NCBI GenBank assembly: GCA_029215795.1
Contig: JARDYH010000001.1
Coordinates: 181,419,654-181,483,653, forward strand
Length of the DNA: 64,000 nucleotides
Direction of reading: 5' to 3'
Source of the DNA: Anniella stebbinsi
Taxonomy: Eukaryota; Chordata; Lepidosauria; Squamata; Anniellidae
The position numbers and the translations under genes were made by a program. Below are positions 44,460 to 55,601 of this stretch, in pieces. The notes under the pieces are model-generated. The model did no database searches. It was not told the origin of the DNA and saw only the letters and a list, made by a program, of their open reading frames with translations. The number at the start of each line of letters is the position of its first letter. Within the stretch, counting starts at the first letter, position 1.

Positions 44460-45056
44460 GTTTTCTACGCCACCCCACCCTCGCCTTCTTTCCTGTGTGT
44501 GTGGAAGATGCTCTAGGAGGGAGGTGGGGTTGGGGGCTGGGGCGTGGGTGCCAACATTGGAATTGCAGTGCTGGGCATGGGATGCGAATGTTGTATTGGT
44601 GCTGCCATTCCTCCTAGCAGCCTCTTTGCCCGAGGCTGCTGAGTTCCGCCCACTGACTGTAACAGCCAATGGGGTTTGGGAGGCGTGTCCTGCATCGGTT
44701 TCAATGGCGGTGCCCATGGTTTTCGGCTGCAGTGTGTGCTGGGATACCTGCTGGAGGACTGACGGAGTTCAGTAAGCGGGGAAAAGAGCGGCCGGGCTGT
44801 CAGTCAGAACTGAGTACGTTATTAACCACCAGGGCTGTTAAAAATTCTTTGCAGCGCCTGCTGCAGCGTGTCGTCCGAATTGAGCCCACCTTTTTAACAC
44901 ACCATCAGTGGGTTAATTCCCCTCAGTTGCTTAACGTGTTGTCCGAATTGAGCCACTGTCTAGAGGGCCATAGGACCCTTTGATATCTGAGAACCGAGAT
45001 CGGAACAGAGACCGCTCTCCCCAACCCTGCCCTACCATGGAAATGGAGCGCAAAGA

Positions 45057-45252
45057 CAGTTAAAGTTGCAGGGGCCCTGCCTTCTTTTGTATATGGTCAC
45101 TCTAGTATAGTCCCTGCAACTTTAACTGTTGTGATGAAGAGGGAATTTCACCAGGAACTAATTGCATACAAATGGCACGGGCTGAAAGTCCCTTTTCTCC
45201 ACAACTGTTAAAGTTACATGAACCCTGTCCTCCTTTTCATATGGGCAGCCTA
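45057..45252. mobile_element. Truncated copy of the 320-bp hAT MITE family (M7a)
   Basis: Begins inside the family at CAGTTAAAGTTGCAGG and runs to the right terminus GGGCAGCCTA. Lacks about 124 bases of the left arm. It sits 11 bases before the complete copy M7b. Confidence 0.85.
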
Positions 45253-45263
45253 GTTTGTAAGGG

Positions 45264-45583
45264 TAGGCTAACCATATGAAAAGGAGGGCAGGGCTTATGT
45301 AACTTTAACAGTTGTAGAGAAAAGGGAATTTCAGCCAGTGTCATTTGTATGCATGCAGCAGCTGGTGAAATTCCCTCTTCATCACAACAGTTAAAGTTGC
45401 AGGGGCCTTGCCTTCTTTTGTATCTGGTCACTCTAGCATAGTGCCTGCAACTTTAACTGTTGTGATGAAGAGGGAATTTCACCAGGAACTAATTGCATAC
45501 AAATGACACTGGCTGAAATTCCCTTTTCTCTACAACTGTTAAAGTTACATGAGTCCTGTCCTCCTTTTCATATGGTCAGCCTA
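45264..45583. mobile_element. 320-bp palindromic hAT MITE (copy M7b)
   Basis: Perfect 8-bp duplication TGTAAGGG at 45256-45263 and 45584-45591. The left end is TAGGCTAACC and the right end GGTCAGCCTA. Confidence 0.92.
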
Positions 45584-46880
45584 TGTAAGGGTATTTCTGT
45601 TTTATCTAGATGAAGTATCACCCATTATTGATTCTAAGCATTGGTTAGGCCAAAAGAGAGTGACTGGTCAAAGGTCCAGTGAATTCTATGCCGGAATGGA
45701 GAATCGATCAACTGGAGGAAAGTTTATTCAACCAAAAATGTCAAGGTGGCTCTTGCCTTCTCATCCATAAAAACACCTGGAGAGGGAAGAGTTAAGAGAT
45801 TTGTGAGCCCATGAAGGACACTGGAAGTTCTTCTTGGTCACATGCAAGCAAAACAAAAGTCCCCTTTTCTAAGTCCAGAGACCTGGCTTAATTGCACATT
45901 GATTTTCAATCTAGACAATTTCCTGCATATGTGATGTGCTATTTTCACTATAGGAATGGAAAATAAGATATCTGTTTAACCCCTGTTATAAACCTTCTAC
46001 CACAACAGAATCACAGAATGGGTACTAAAAGGGAGCCTTATGGTATAGGTCCCTCTTTATGATTTGCAAGTTCTGGCTTTGGCCCATGTCCAAGCGCTTT
46101 ACAATGGCTTCAACATACCACTCCTCTGAAACCCCATCATGAGGATGCCTTTCTGCTTGGATATGTTTTCTTTTTGAATAATTACATACGGAGAAAGAAA
46201 GCCTAACAGAAACAGTCTGTGCTGCTTCGGGGGGGAGGGGCTTCTCTTTTGCTTTCTTACCAAGAATAACGTATAATTACTTGCTACAAAATGCTTTCCA
46301 TTGGAAATCATGCAGGCACCAAGCAATCTTACTTGAGTTGCTGCATTTGTCAACCGAGGTATAAGGAAAGGTTAAACCCAAGACTCTGGCGACTGTAACA
46401 AATAAGTAAATAACGCTGTGGGTTTCTTTGTGGGGTGAGTGGAGTCAGGATGGCCAGAGTTCTTTCCAAATTAGAGTTCTCAGGGGGGTCTTGAAGGCTT
46501 GAATATATCAGAAATGTAAAATTAGCTCTCCATACGGACAACACCAAATAACACACTCTCCCACATCAGGCAGAAAGTTTCTCCCGTTCCAGAAACCCCA
46601 CCATTAAAGCAATCTCATCTTGAACTTAGGGAGGGAGCCCAAATTGAATTAACCAGAGGACTTCGATCTACTTTCCTCGCTTTTTAAAAATACCTGGTAA
46701 ATATATCCAGAGTTTTCAATGGAAAAAAGACTTCTAAGCAAAGCTGGCGGAGATGAAAAAGACAATGAAGAAACACTTCATACCAAATTTTAAAGAACAA
46801 CTGCAAAGAAAAATATGTGAGCATACTGTGGGACGTTGTACTAATTCTGCTAATCTGTTTGCATGCATTTGAGTTAGAAT
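45584..46880. other. No gene or classified repeat
   Basis: AT-leaning sequence. No repeat termini or domains seen. Confidence 0.45.
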
Positions 46881-47182
46881 CATAGGCGTGCGCATAGGGT
46901 GTGCTGGGTGTGCCCAGGCACACCCTAATTTCCCAGGGCACCTCTGCTTTCCTCCCCCCGCCCAGATTGAATTGGAGCTTTTAAAAGGAGGGGAAGCTTC
47001 CAGAAAGCCACCTTTAGCATCCCTGGGGGAACTACACACTTTCCAGAGGCCCTGGAAAGCAAGCTTTCTCCCCCCCCCCCTCCAATCGGGGCCTTAGGCC
47101 CCGATTGGAGCAGTGGAGGGGCAAGAAAACATGATTTCCCCTCTTCTGCACACCCTAATGCAATGAGCTGTGCACGCCTATG
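46881..47182. mobile_element. 302-bp hAT MITE with CATAGGCGTGC ends
   Basis: It starts CATAGGCGTGCGCATAGGGT and ends GAGCTGTGCACGCCTATG. Perfect 8-bp duplication GTTAGAAT at 46873-46880 and 47183-47190. Inner inverted motifs (CACACCCTAAT on both sides) lie next to the ends. It is unrelated in sequence to the TAGG-type elements. Confidence 0.9.
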
Positions 47183-47456
47183 GTTAGAATTCACAACTAT
47201 ACATCAATACACCCATGCTGTCAGGGTTGTCATGCCTTCTTATAAGGAATGGAGTTACATCATCCAGTTACATGAGTCTATTTTTAGTTGATGTTTAGAT
47301 AAGCAAATTTGTTTTGCAGTTTGTTTCTATTGCTCTGCTCCATTGGCCATTTAAATCCCTGAAAAGCCTTTGACACCAATGTGTGACATTATGCATTGCA
47401 TCTGCAAGAGCCCCAGATGTCTTTGAGAGGCTGGCATGAAATTAGGGATGGTGTAG

Positions 47457-47776
47457 TAGGGTGACCAGATAAAATCCAGGTCAGGGTTCCTGTAACTTTA
47501 ACAGTTGTAGAGAAAAGGGGATTTCAGCCAGTGTCATTTGTATGCAATTAGTTCCTGGTGAAATTCCCTCTTCATCACAACAGTTAAAGTTGCAGGGGCC
47601 CTGCCTTCTTTTGTATATGGTCACTCTAGTATAGTGCCTGCAACTTTAACGGTTGTGATGAAGAGGGAATTTCACCAGGAACTAATTGCATACAAATGAC
47701 ATTGGCTGAAATTCCCTTTTCTCTACAACTGTTAAAGTTACAGAAGCCCTGACCTGGATTTTATCTGGTCGCCCTA
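47457..47776. mobile_element. 320-bp hAT MITE with alternative tips (copy M8)
   Basis: The interior is the same palindrome as M1-M7, but both tips read TAGGGTGACCAGATAAAATC and its complement instead of the CATATGAAAAGG type. No 8-bp duplication is evident (TGGTGTAG left, ACAGGCCT right). Confidence 0.85.
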
Positions 47777-48539
47777 ACAGGCCTAATGGCTGACATCACT
47801 AGTGACAATTCCAGGTGCCCTGCTGTGCTGAAATGGAAATGTAGATTAATTTTTTTTAAAAAAAAATCAGTTCACTGATAGCCCCTTAAGCATTCTGCAT
47901 ATGTTTGGGGTACTATTTATTTCATTCTTTTTTTCCCCTAACATTGGTAAATAAATGTTAGTAATTTTATATACGATTGTGACGTATATTAAATAGGTAT
48001 AAATTTGTGTCATGGGCCTGGGTCTCTGATCTTCGAAGCACCTAAAAATACTTTTGCACAGGGGTAACCACATGAGCCCCACTTCCAATAAAGGTCTGGA
48101 GGTCACGCTCGCTCGGTTGCTTGAAAGGGCTTCTCAGCCATTTCCACAAGTCCTGCTTCAACTAGTTTTGCATTTCCTGCATCTGTGATTTGAATGCAAA
48201 ACCTCCACCAGCTGGGAATGCCCTTACTTGCCTTCCAGAGTGCACTTACAAGGGGTTGCAGCAAGTACATTCCAGGCTAAAAGGGCGTCGTTAGCAGCCC
48301 TTGTGACAAATGCATTCAGGTGCATGGGATTGTTTTAGGCAGCTGTTTTCTGAAGGGGTGGGAGGTGTAGCCCCTCATTATTCTTCCCTCCAGCTACCAA
48401 TGGCACTGACTAACTCTGTTTACTCCATCCAACTTCGGTAGGCTAGAGGCTCCCCCCACTTCTCCCTCCCCCCCGGAGCACTGTGATTGGCACTTCATTT
48501 GACAAACAGGAAGTAGAGAAGAAAAGCATCCTTTTTAGA
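47777..48539. other. No gene or classified repeat
   Basis: Unique-looking sequence with no domain or repeat termini. Confidence 0.45.
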
Positions 48540-49040
48540 ATTTGGGGCTCCGAATGGGCCAAAGAAAGGGAAAACCTACACACTTCCCTAATTGCTCATT
48601 AGGACAAGTAATCTTTGTGATTTCTTCCTCCCGTGTCTTCTTTTGCATGAGACGTTGCCATTGTGAGCGAGACAGCTCCAGGGAAGGACAAATGAACTAA
48701 TTGATTTGAAGTTCGGTTGCCTGAGTCGGGCAGATTCTTTTGGAGGAGTGACTAATAATTTATACTCCTTGGCCCTGGGAGCCTGAATAGCCCCTTTTTC
48801 ATGTAAAACTGGGGCCATTTCATTCTCCCTGCTGCATTGTGAGGCAAGGCAAGAAGGGCCAAGCTCTGGGTTAGGTTCTGCGTAGCAGCACCTGGAATGA
48901 TGTCCATTTGGGAGAGCTTTGGAGATTTGTTCAGGGACTTTCAGCAGGAGATGATTTGGCGACAACTCGTGAGTCATTTATAGTTTGCCGGTTCACAGTC
49001 GAGTCTCCCATTTGATTCCGTGCTGGAAGAGTTGCACTCT
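48540..49040. promoter_or_regulatory. Candidate conserved noncoding segment
   Basis: A 500-base segment with balanced composition, no repeat signature and clustered homeodomain-like words (AATTGCTCATTAGG, ACTAATTGATTTG). It stands out from the surrounding transposons. The call is inferential because no alignment was possible. Confidence 0.25.
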
Positions 49041-49569
49041 CAAAGGAGGAATGCTGAAAGGAATTTAAAAGTGGATTTTAAATGGGCCAAATCTTTCAGA
49101 TGTTTTGTCACTGAGGATGGCCTTTGCAGACGCTTTGGAAGCAAGACCCACTTTTACTAACATAGGCATGGAAAGAGTAAAAAAAGTGCCACCATTTATT
49201 TATTTCAGGACTGATGCAACCAATATTGCTGATTTTGAAGAGGAAATCTATGACTGTTTTGCCCCAGTGGTGCTGGGCAGTCCAGCACCTTGATCCTTGA
49301 AAGGAACCTCATTCTTTTCTGTCAGTGTGAGTGCTCAGTTGTTCAATATGTGAAGCAGTAATAAAGAACAAGGTACCATTGAGCATGTGCAGAGTATAGG
49401 ATTTATTTCTTCAGCCATACCTCATCTTGGTCCTGGAATTTGTATCTCAGGTCCAAACTAGATGTTATTGTAAACACATGGCTGTTTTTTTTAAAAAAGC
49501 CTCTACATATCAAATCCTCACACACACACCCCACTCCATACTATCCAGTAAAATTTATCAAGACCTGTG
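49041..49569. other. No supported gene
   Basis: A 62-codon frame at 49105-49293 includes FRTDATNIADFEEEIYDCFA but matches nothing I recognise and has no clear splice context. Confidence 0.3.
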
Positions 49570-49815
49570 ACCCACCTTGAATCCCAATTTGCAATGGATC
49601 CAATGATAAGTAGAAGCCAGTAAGGATTTGTCAACAAAAAATCCTGTCAGATTATTTTTTTTCTTTTTTTCTTTTTTGTATTCTGTTACTACTTCAATGG
49701 ATTGTGGGAATGCTGCAGATGTAATTAACTTGATTTCAGCAAAGCCTTTGATAAAGGTCCCCATGATACCTTGGTTACCAACTAGTGAAATGCAGGCTAG
49801 ATTATAATACCAATA
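49570..49815 (+). pseudogene. CR1 reverse transcriptase fragment
   Basis: The text TGATTTCAGCAAAGCCTTTG (DFSKAFD) followed by AGGTCCCCATGATACC and CTAGTGAAATGCAGGCTAG is the conserved CR1 RT block. Upstream AAGGATTTGTCAACAAAAAA (a GFVKNKS-like motif) agrees in order. Frames are broken and both ends are missing. Confidence 0.75.
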
Positions 49816-50020
49816 CCTGCCTGACATATTCACAGTCCTATTCAGGCATTTTGCATTTAGGAATCCTGAACACATGAGAGGGGTGAGTGAATATGAGCAG
49901 ACTGTGGCTTCACCCCCACACCACCATCCTAGTCATCCTCTTCATGATGCTGGTAAACTTCTGTGGTGGGGAGACTTTTGTATCTGCTGTCCAAAGAAGA
50001 CACTAAGTTAAAAACATAGG

Positions 50021-51269
50021 GTACCTCTAGACGGTCCCTTTCCGTCACATTGGCTTCACAGGGAGGGCAGTTGGATTAGATGACCCTGCCGTCTATGCGA
50101 AGCCATCCAGGGGCAAAGCCCCAAGGCTCCGCACTAAAAAAGCTGGGCATTTATCCTGACTTTTTTAGTTTGGAGCAAAGCGACAACAGCATTTGCCATC
50201 TGTTGCTTTTTCTCCGCTGCTTCTGGGAGGCGTGGCAAGTCTATGGCGACCACTGATTGGTCATCATGGGCTGAGCAGGGAAGGGGGTGGTCCAGCGAGC
50301 CATTAGCTCGCTGCACCACCTCGCGCCTCCCCAGACCTACCCCCCCCATTTTACAAATAATAATTTTAAAAAACTACCCTCCATGCCTCTGCAGGGCTTC
50401 CCCCCCCCCCCCATTTTACAAAAAAAATAATAAAATAAACTTACCTTTCCAAGAGGTGCGGTGGCGGCAAGATAAAGCGTCCTGATGTTCCTTCCAGTGT
50501 AGCTGGCCATAAGCACAACACAATAGAGGCGCCGTGAAGAGGCGGCCATAGCAAGAAGCAGTGCATGTTGTTCTTTTTACTCTAATGTAAGTGCAGGGGC
50601 CCAATCCAGATTGGGATTCTAGCAGGGAGGGTAGGAAGGCTTTAGTGCTTTCCTCCCAATGTGGTCCTGTTCTGGATCAGAGAGCCCACACCTGCAACTT
50701 ATAGTACCAAATTGTGCCTGTTGTGAAACTCCCTCCCTGTAGAGTTGCAAGTGCACAGACTACTACCTTTTCAGCACCCGGTTAAAAGGTTTTTGTTTGC
50801 CCAGTCTTTTTAGCTCGTTTGTTTGAACGTTTATATTTTATTGCTTTTAAAATTGATTTATGTCTAGTATTCCATTTTGCTTTTATTGTATTTTAGGATG
50901 ACCACTTGTTTTGTCGTGTGCCCTGAGATCTTTGGATGAAGGGCAGTTTAGAAATCTTTTCATCTTCATCATCATTATCAGCACCACCTTTGAGCTTGCA
51001 TGTGGCCTTGAGCTGGGTGCTTCTTTGAACAGGATGGATTTTACACCTGAATGGAAGTCAATGTAAGAATAAATGTGAGGGGGCAAACCCTCACTTCCAG
51101 GTGAAGCAGTGTTGCTATTACACACTTGAGACAGACACTTTAGCAGAGCAGATGAAAATTATATGCCCTTTTCCACCAAGGCTGCCTCCTCCTCTTCATT
51201 CATTTGAGATACATTCCATTCTTTTTCTGTTTGCTTGACATATCCTCATCTTCATTAATCATTCTCTAC

Positions 51270-51304
<35 letters not shown>

Positions 51305-51399
51305 CACCCCCATGCCCCTTGGCCACTATTCAGATCTGTGAGTTTTAAAATTCTACCGGCCAATTCTAATTACCTCAGGAGAAAAAAGTTTGATTCACT
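50021..51399. other. GC-rich unclassified block and unique sequence
   Basis: 50021-50450 may be a DNA element (GGTACCTCTAGACGGTCCC start). It contains a local tandem duplication with CCCCCCATTTTACAAA at 50341 and 50408. A GACA microsatellite lies at 51272-51306. No gene is supported. Confidence 0.4.
51272..51306. repeat. (GACA)n microsatellite
   Basis: About eight GACA units. Confidence 0.9.
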
Positions 51400-51720
51400 T
51401 TATTCTTCTGCTGCCTTTCTACAACAGTTCAGTGCTGTTATCAAGAGAATCTAATTAAGCTAATTATGCTCATTGGTTTGTTTAATCAACGGTTTGGTTT
51501 AATTGGGCCTTGCTAATATGGAACTCTGTAATTCATGGTGTGTAATGTGAGAACCAGGAGACCTCTTTGCTCCAATGGTGACATCGTTACAGAAGCAGGC
51601 TGCGTTCTCAGACTAATGAGTGAATTTTAATAAATGGGTGCCTCAGCCAAAAGCCCAACAGAAGACTGCGGATGGGGGACAGAGGGCTTAGTTGATCATG
51701 AAAAGAATTAGCCCAAAGGG
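51400..51720. promoter_or_regulatory. Candidate conserved noncoding segment rich in TAAT/ATTA words
   Basis: The core TCTAATTAAGCTAATTATGC followed by TTGGTTTGTTTAATCAACGG has dense homeodomain/POU-like motifs without repeat structure. Its enhancer role is only a suggestion from motif density. Confidence 0.3.
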
Positions 51721-52169
51721 GAGAATCTCATGCTTGACATTTCTGATGGGATGTAGGAGAGGCACAAAATCCTTCATCCCATCCAAATCTCATGCAGCAT
51801 CAGAAGTCCTATTCACACTCCAGATGGCACTTCAGTGTGCAATTGGTTCGGGAATAGGAAGCCACTTTCTCTTCATAACATTGCTTAATTCAACTGCATT
51901 TAGTAAATACTTAAACAGATGATATCTTACATAAGGTCCATATGTTCTAGCAGTGCCATAGCACTGTGGAGGATAGTGTATATATAATTTCTTTATTTCT
52001 ATTTAACTGTTTTTATCCAACTCCTCAACCCAAGGACTATCAGAACCCTAATAATAATTAAAGGCAAATTTTTTTAAAAAGCATTAAAAAGAGCTGGCAT
52101 AGGTATGCCAACCTTAAGTCACACAATCTAAAAACTATTCACCTGGTGATGAAAAAACATCAGACTTGG
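51721..52169. other. No gene or classified repeat
   Basis: AT-rich sequence with nothing recognised. Confidence 0.45.
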
Positions 52170-52570
52170 TCTCAAGTCTGTCTTCCTTGAGACAGCCTTC
52201 CAGAGTCTGGGTGCCATAACAAAGAATGCCCTTCTCCCCATTTTCCACTTGCCTGCCTTCAGAAGGTAGGCCTTTGAAGAGCCTCTTACTATCCAGGCAG
52301 TTTCATGTGGGAGAAGGCAATCCTTAAGCCCAGACCATTTAGAGTTTCAAAAGTAAAAGCCAGCACATTTAATTATTTTCATAATAGGACCAGGAGCCAG
52401 TACAATTGTCTTAAGACTGGGATGAGTTCCATTCCCCCAGTCAGCAATGTCGATTCCAAACAGTTTTCATGTGGACCTCAATGTACAATACTATACACTA
52501 ATACCAGTGAGGGAATGACTGTCCAAAATTGGCTGCAGCTGGCAACGAGCCTTGGCTGATGAAAGGTGCT
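52170..52570 (-). mobile_element. Old L2-like LINE fragment
   Basis: Plus-strand phrases (TGGGAGAAGGCAATCCTTAAG, AAAAGTAAAAGCCAGCACATTT, CCAGAGTCTGGGTGCCATAA) follow the order of the minus-strand L2-like copy at 36144-36790. It is strongly diverged. Confidence 0.6.
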
Positions 52571-52914
52571 TCATGCCATGGATGGCTTTCCAAAGATAGG
52601 GCCAAGACAAATAACACACACACCCCAACCAAGCTAGGACTGAACATGGTCATTTAGGGCAGAGGTGGCCAGAAGATAGATCTCTGGTGATTTGCAAGAG
52701 ATGGGCAAGGATTTCTAACTCCCAATAATTTAACAATGAAGCAAGAAAATAACCTGCCCTAAATTATACTGGTAAAATTAAAAAGGGGGGGGGCATGTAA
52801 GGTGCTGAAGGACTATGTCTTCAGTTCAGCTCTGGTACTCAAAACAAATTCCTGGACTCCTTTATAAGTATACGTCTTTTGCACCAGCTTCTGGTTGCTG
52901 GATTTTGAGACTCT

Positions 52915-53253
52915 GGCTGCCTCTACAAGAGAGGTTTAAAGCTCTTTCAAGGCGCTTAAAAAAATTTACTTCTACAAGGAGGGAGCGCAAATCGGGCATA
53001 GAGGCGCGCTATCCCTCCAATTGTGCGCATTATCGAATGCGCGTTAAATAGCGAGTTTTATTTTGCGGCGGGATGTGAAGCCGGTGCCCTGCCTCCCGAG
53101 TAGTGCTGCTGCTGCTGCTGCTGCTGGCTCCCCGCTCGGCTCCTGGCTCCGCTCCTACCGGGCTCCCGCTGACCTCTCGCTCCGTCTTCCAGCTCCCTTT
53201 TCCCTTTTTCTTGCCCTGTCCCCCCCCCCCCCCGTGCGCCCTGCCTCCCGAGA

Positions 53254-53288
<35 letters not shown>

Positions 53289-53590
53289 CTCCCCCGCTCG
53301 GCTCCTGGCTCCGCTCCTACCAGGCTCCGTCTTCCAGCTCCCTTTTCCCTTTTTCTTGCCCTGTTCCATTTCATTCAATCGCCCCGTCAGTTCCTTCGCT
53401 CTCCAGCATAACAACTCGCAGGGACCTGCCTTAAAGAGACAGGCGCCCGGCCGGCCGGCTGGCTGCCCTACCTCCCCCCTCCCCTCTCCCTGCCGCCTCT
53501 CGTGCAGAGGTATTAGGCGTAAATGCGCTTCAGCGATGAAGCGCATAATCACTTAACCAGGCGCAAAAGCGAATCCTTGTGGAGGGGACC
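52915..53590. mobile_element. Harbinger-family MITE (copy H5) with GC-rich cargo
   Basis: It starts GGCTGCCTCTACAAGAGAGG and ends CTTGTGGAGGGGACC. Perfect 3-bp duplication TCT at 52912-52914 and 53591-53593. The centre holds two tandem GC-rich blocks with (CTG)n runs (53106-53126 and 53254-53287), each followed by GGCTCCTGGCTCCGCTCCTA. Reverse-complement similarity to the H3 cargo is visible at GGAGCCGAGCGGG. Overlapping open frames on both strands are composition-driven. Confidence 0.85.
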
Positions 53591-54825
53591 TCTAATAAAA
53601 AAAACAAAGTAGATCCTGCGAACTTGAAATTTGCCCACATCTGCTTTAGGGGGCGTTCAGCTCCATCCAGAACAGGTGGAACAGCACTTCCCAATAAGAT
53701 GAATTGCTCACAAATGGCCCATTCCTGAATTCAGACACTGCTTCAAAATTTCTACAGTTTCATATGAATTTGATTAGTACTAAGGTGGCGCAACCACACT
53801 TCCCTATGGAGGACATGCAACTACATGAGAAGTCAATAATCTGTACCACTACCCATGTGGTGAGGAGAATTGGGCAATGGTCCTGTTTCACTGGATTTCC
53901 AATTGGTTGTAACTATGTAGCAGCATTCTCCTTACCAAACGGGCAAACACTACAAATTAATAGCTATAGACTGGTAAGTTACTACTAGGTTAATGGTCGC
54001 TTGCAATCAGCTACTAGATCTGTTTGGGTCTGAGTACACTCTTTCCAGTTTCATCTCACCATTTTCAAAGGAAATTGCTTTTAACAAAAGTATTTTACCT
54101 TAGGGAAAGCAGGATATGATTAAAATTATCTGGCAGATAGCTGAGCTTAACAGCTTCTTAATTTAGCGTAATCACCTAAGCCAACAAGTTCATACTCCAT
54201 CTTTGTGCTGAGTTCTTGAATGTAGGAGCAAACTTGCCCTTGGCGCTCTCACAGCCCACGCCGCGTGTGATCACATCTGTTGATGCGCAGTTGAAGATGA
54301 TGAGTGGGAAGATGAGAAACAGGCCATCCATTTGCTCCTTGCTTGCATGTCAAAGTATTCCCTTCAGGCATGGGTGGCAATAACGATGCTTTTAAGACCA
54401 GAAATACACGTCTTTCTTCCAAACGAGTCTAAAGGTCTGCTTAGCTCAATTATGAAGGAATACGAAATATCTGTACAGTACAAGAACTAGCCTTGAGCAA
54501 ATACCCTGTGAATCCTGATTAAAAATGATTTTCATTTTTGTCTCTCCTCTGCTACTTGGCTCAGACATGGTTTTTGGGGAGGAAGGGGCTGTTTGTTTTT
54601 ATTCAGACACCTAGAATGTTTGTCCAGTTAAATTCAGCAACCAAATTACCCAATCCGTGTTCTCACTTGAAACATTACTCCGGATTACTGGGCCAGGATG
54701 GCCCTTCTGGAATCAGTACTCTTTCTAGGCAGCTTCTGCTGGAAACAGGACGAATCCATCATTCCTGACCTTGAGTATCTGAACAAGGTTGCACATCTGG
54801 CCAAACAAAGGAATGAGTGGGATCC
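53591..54825. other. No gene or classified repeat
   Basis: Mixed-composition sequence. A part near 54220-54470 resembles degraded LINE C-terminus but is too diverged to call. Confidence 0.4.
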
Positions 54826-55290
54826 ATTATTATTATTATTATTATTATTTATTTATTAATTAATTAATTACATTTATATACTGCCCCATAGCCGAAGCTC
54901 TCTGGGCGGTTTACAACATTTTAAAAGGTTGAACATTAAAAAGTCAATATACAAAATTTAAAACCATAAAACATAAAAACAGTTGATATTTAAAACATTT
55001 TAAACTTTTACGCCTGGCCAAAAATTCAGTTAAAAACCTCAACTTAAGCTGTTAAAATGCCTAGGAGAAAAGAAAAGTTTTGACCTGGTGCCGAAAGGAT
55101 AACAGTGTTGGTGCCAGGCGGGCCTCATCGGGGAGATCATTTCATAATGGGGGGCCACCACAGAGAAGACCCTCTCCTTTGTTGCCGTCCTCCGAGCTTC
55201 CCTCAGAGTAGGCACCCGGAGGAGGACCTTAGATGTTGAGCATAGTGTCAGGAGAGGCGTTCCGTCAGGTATATAGGCTCACTATTCAAG
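54826..55290 (-). mobile_element. L2/CR1-group LINE 3' fragment with (ATT)n(TTAA)n tail
   Basis: On the plus strand an ATT-rich tail (54826-54880) precedes CTGCCCCATAGCCGAAGCTC and TGGGCGGTTTACAA, a frequent squamate LINE 3' UTR text read in reverse. Further in come GGGCCTCATCGGGGAGATCA and CAGAGAAGACCCTCTCC from the ORF end. It is 5'-truncated. Confidence 0.8.
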
Positions 55291-55601
55291 CTATGTAAAT
55301 CTGCATCACTGTTGGGCAAACGGATCCTGTTACAATTTCTAATTTTGTGGCTGAGTTTTTAATCCAACATTATAAATGTGGAGAAAGATTCTAAAGCGTT
55401 ATAAGTGTTTGAAGTATTGCTGTGCATGTGAACCTTGGGAAGTTGGCATTATTTTCCCACCCCATGCACCATGACATCAGGCATCACAACACATCCTTCT
55501 CTGATAGACTGTTGTATGTGCTTTATTTGCAACAATCTGTTTTGTTTGCAAAAATTGCAGCCCCTACTACACTTTCAACAATATCTACATAGGCAACTTC
55601 A

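Larger units (their letters stand above)
43394..44954. mobile_element. Harbinger-like DNA transposon with iterated end motif
   Basis: It starts GGCTCAATTCGGACAACACG and ends CGTGTTGTCCGAATTGAGCC. Perfect 3-bp duplication ACT at 43391-43393 and 44955-44957. Diverged internal copies of the terminal motif occur near 43460-43481, 43583-43603 and 44868-44886. The middle is GC-rich. It is over 1.5 kb long but no transposase domain is recognisable. Confidence 0.85.

Noticed and set aside
49105..49293. 62-codon frame with an acidic C-terminus
   Set aside because: No family match, no flanking exons and no clear polypyrimidine/AG acceptor to make it an exon.
53030..53552. Poly-Gln/poly-Ala/poly-Leu frames at the CTG runs
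   Set aside because: They are translations of a trinucleotide repeat inside a MITE. No start context or conserved flank was found.
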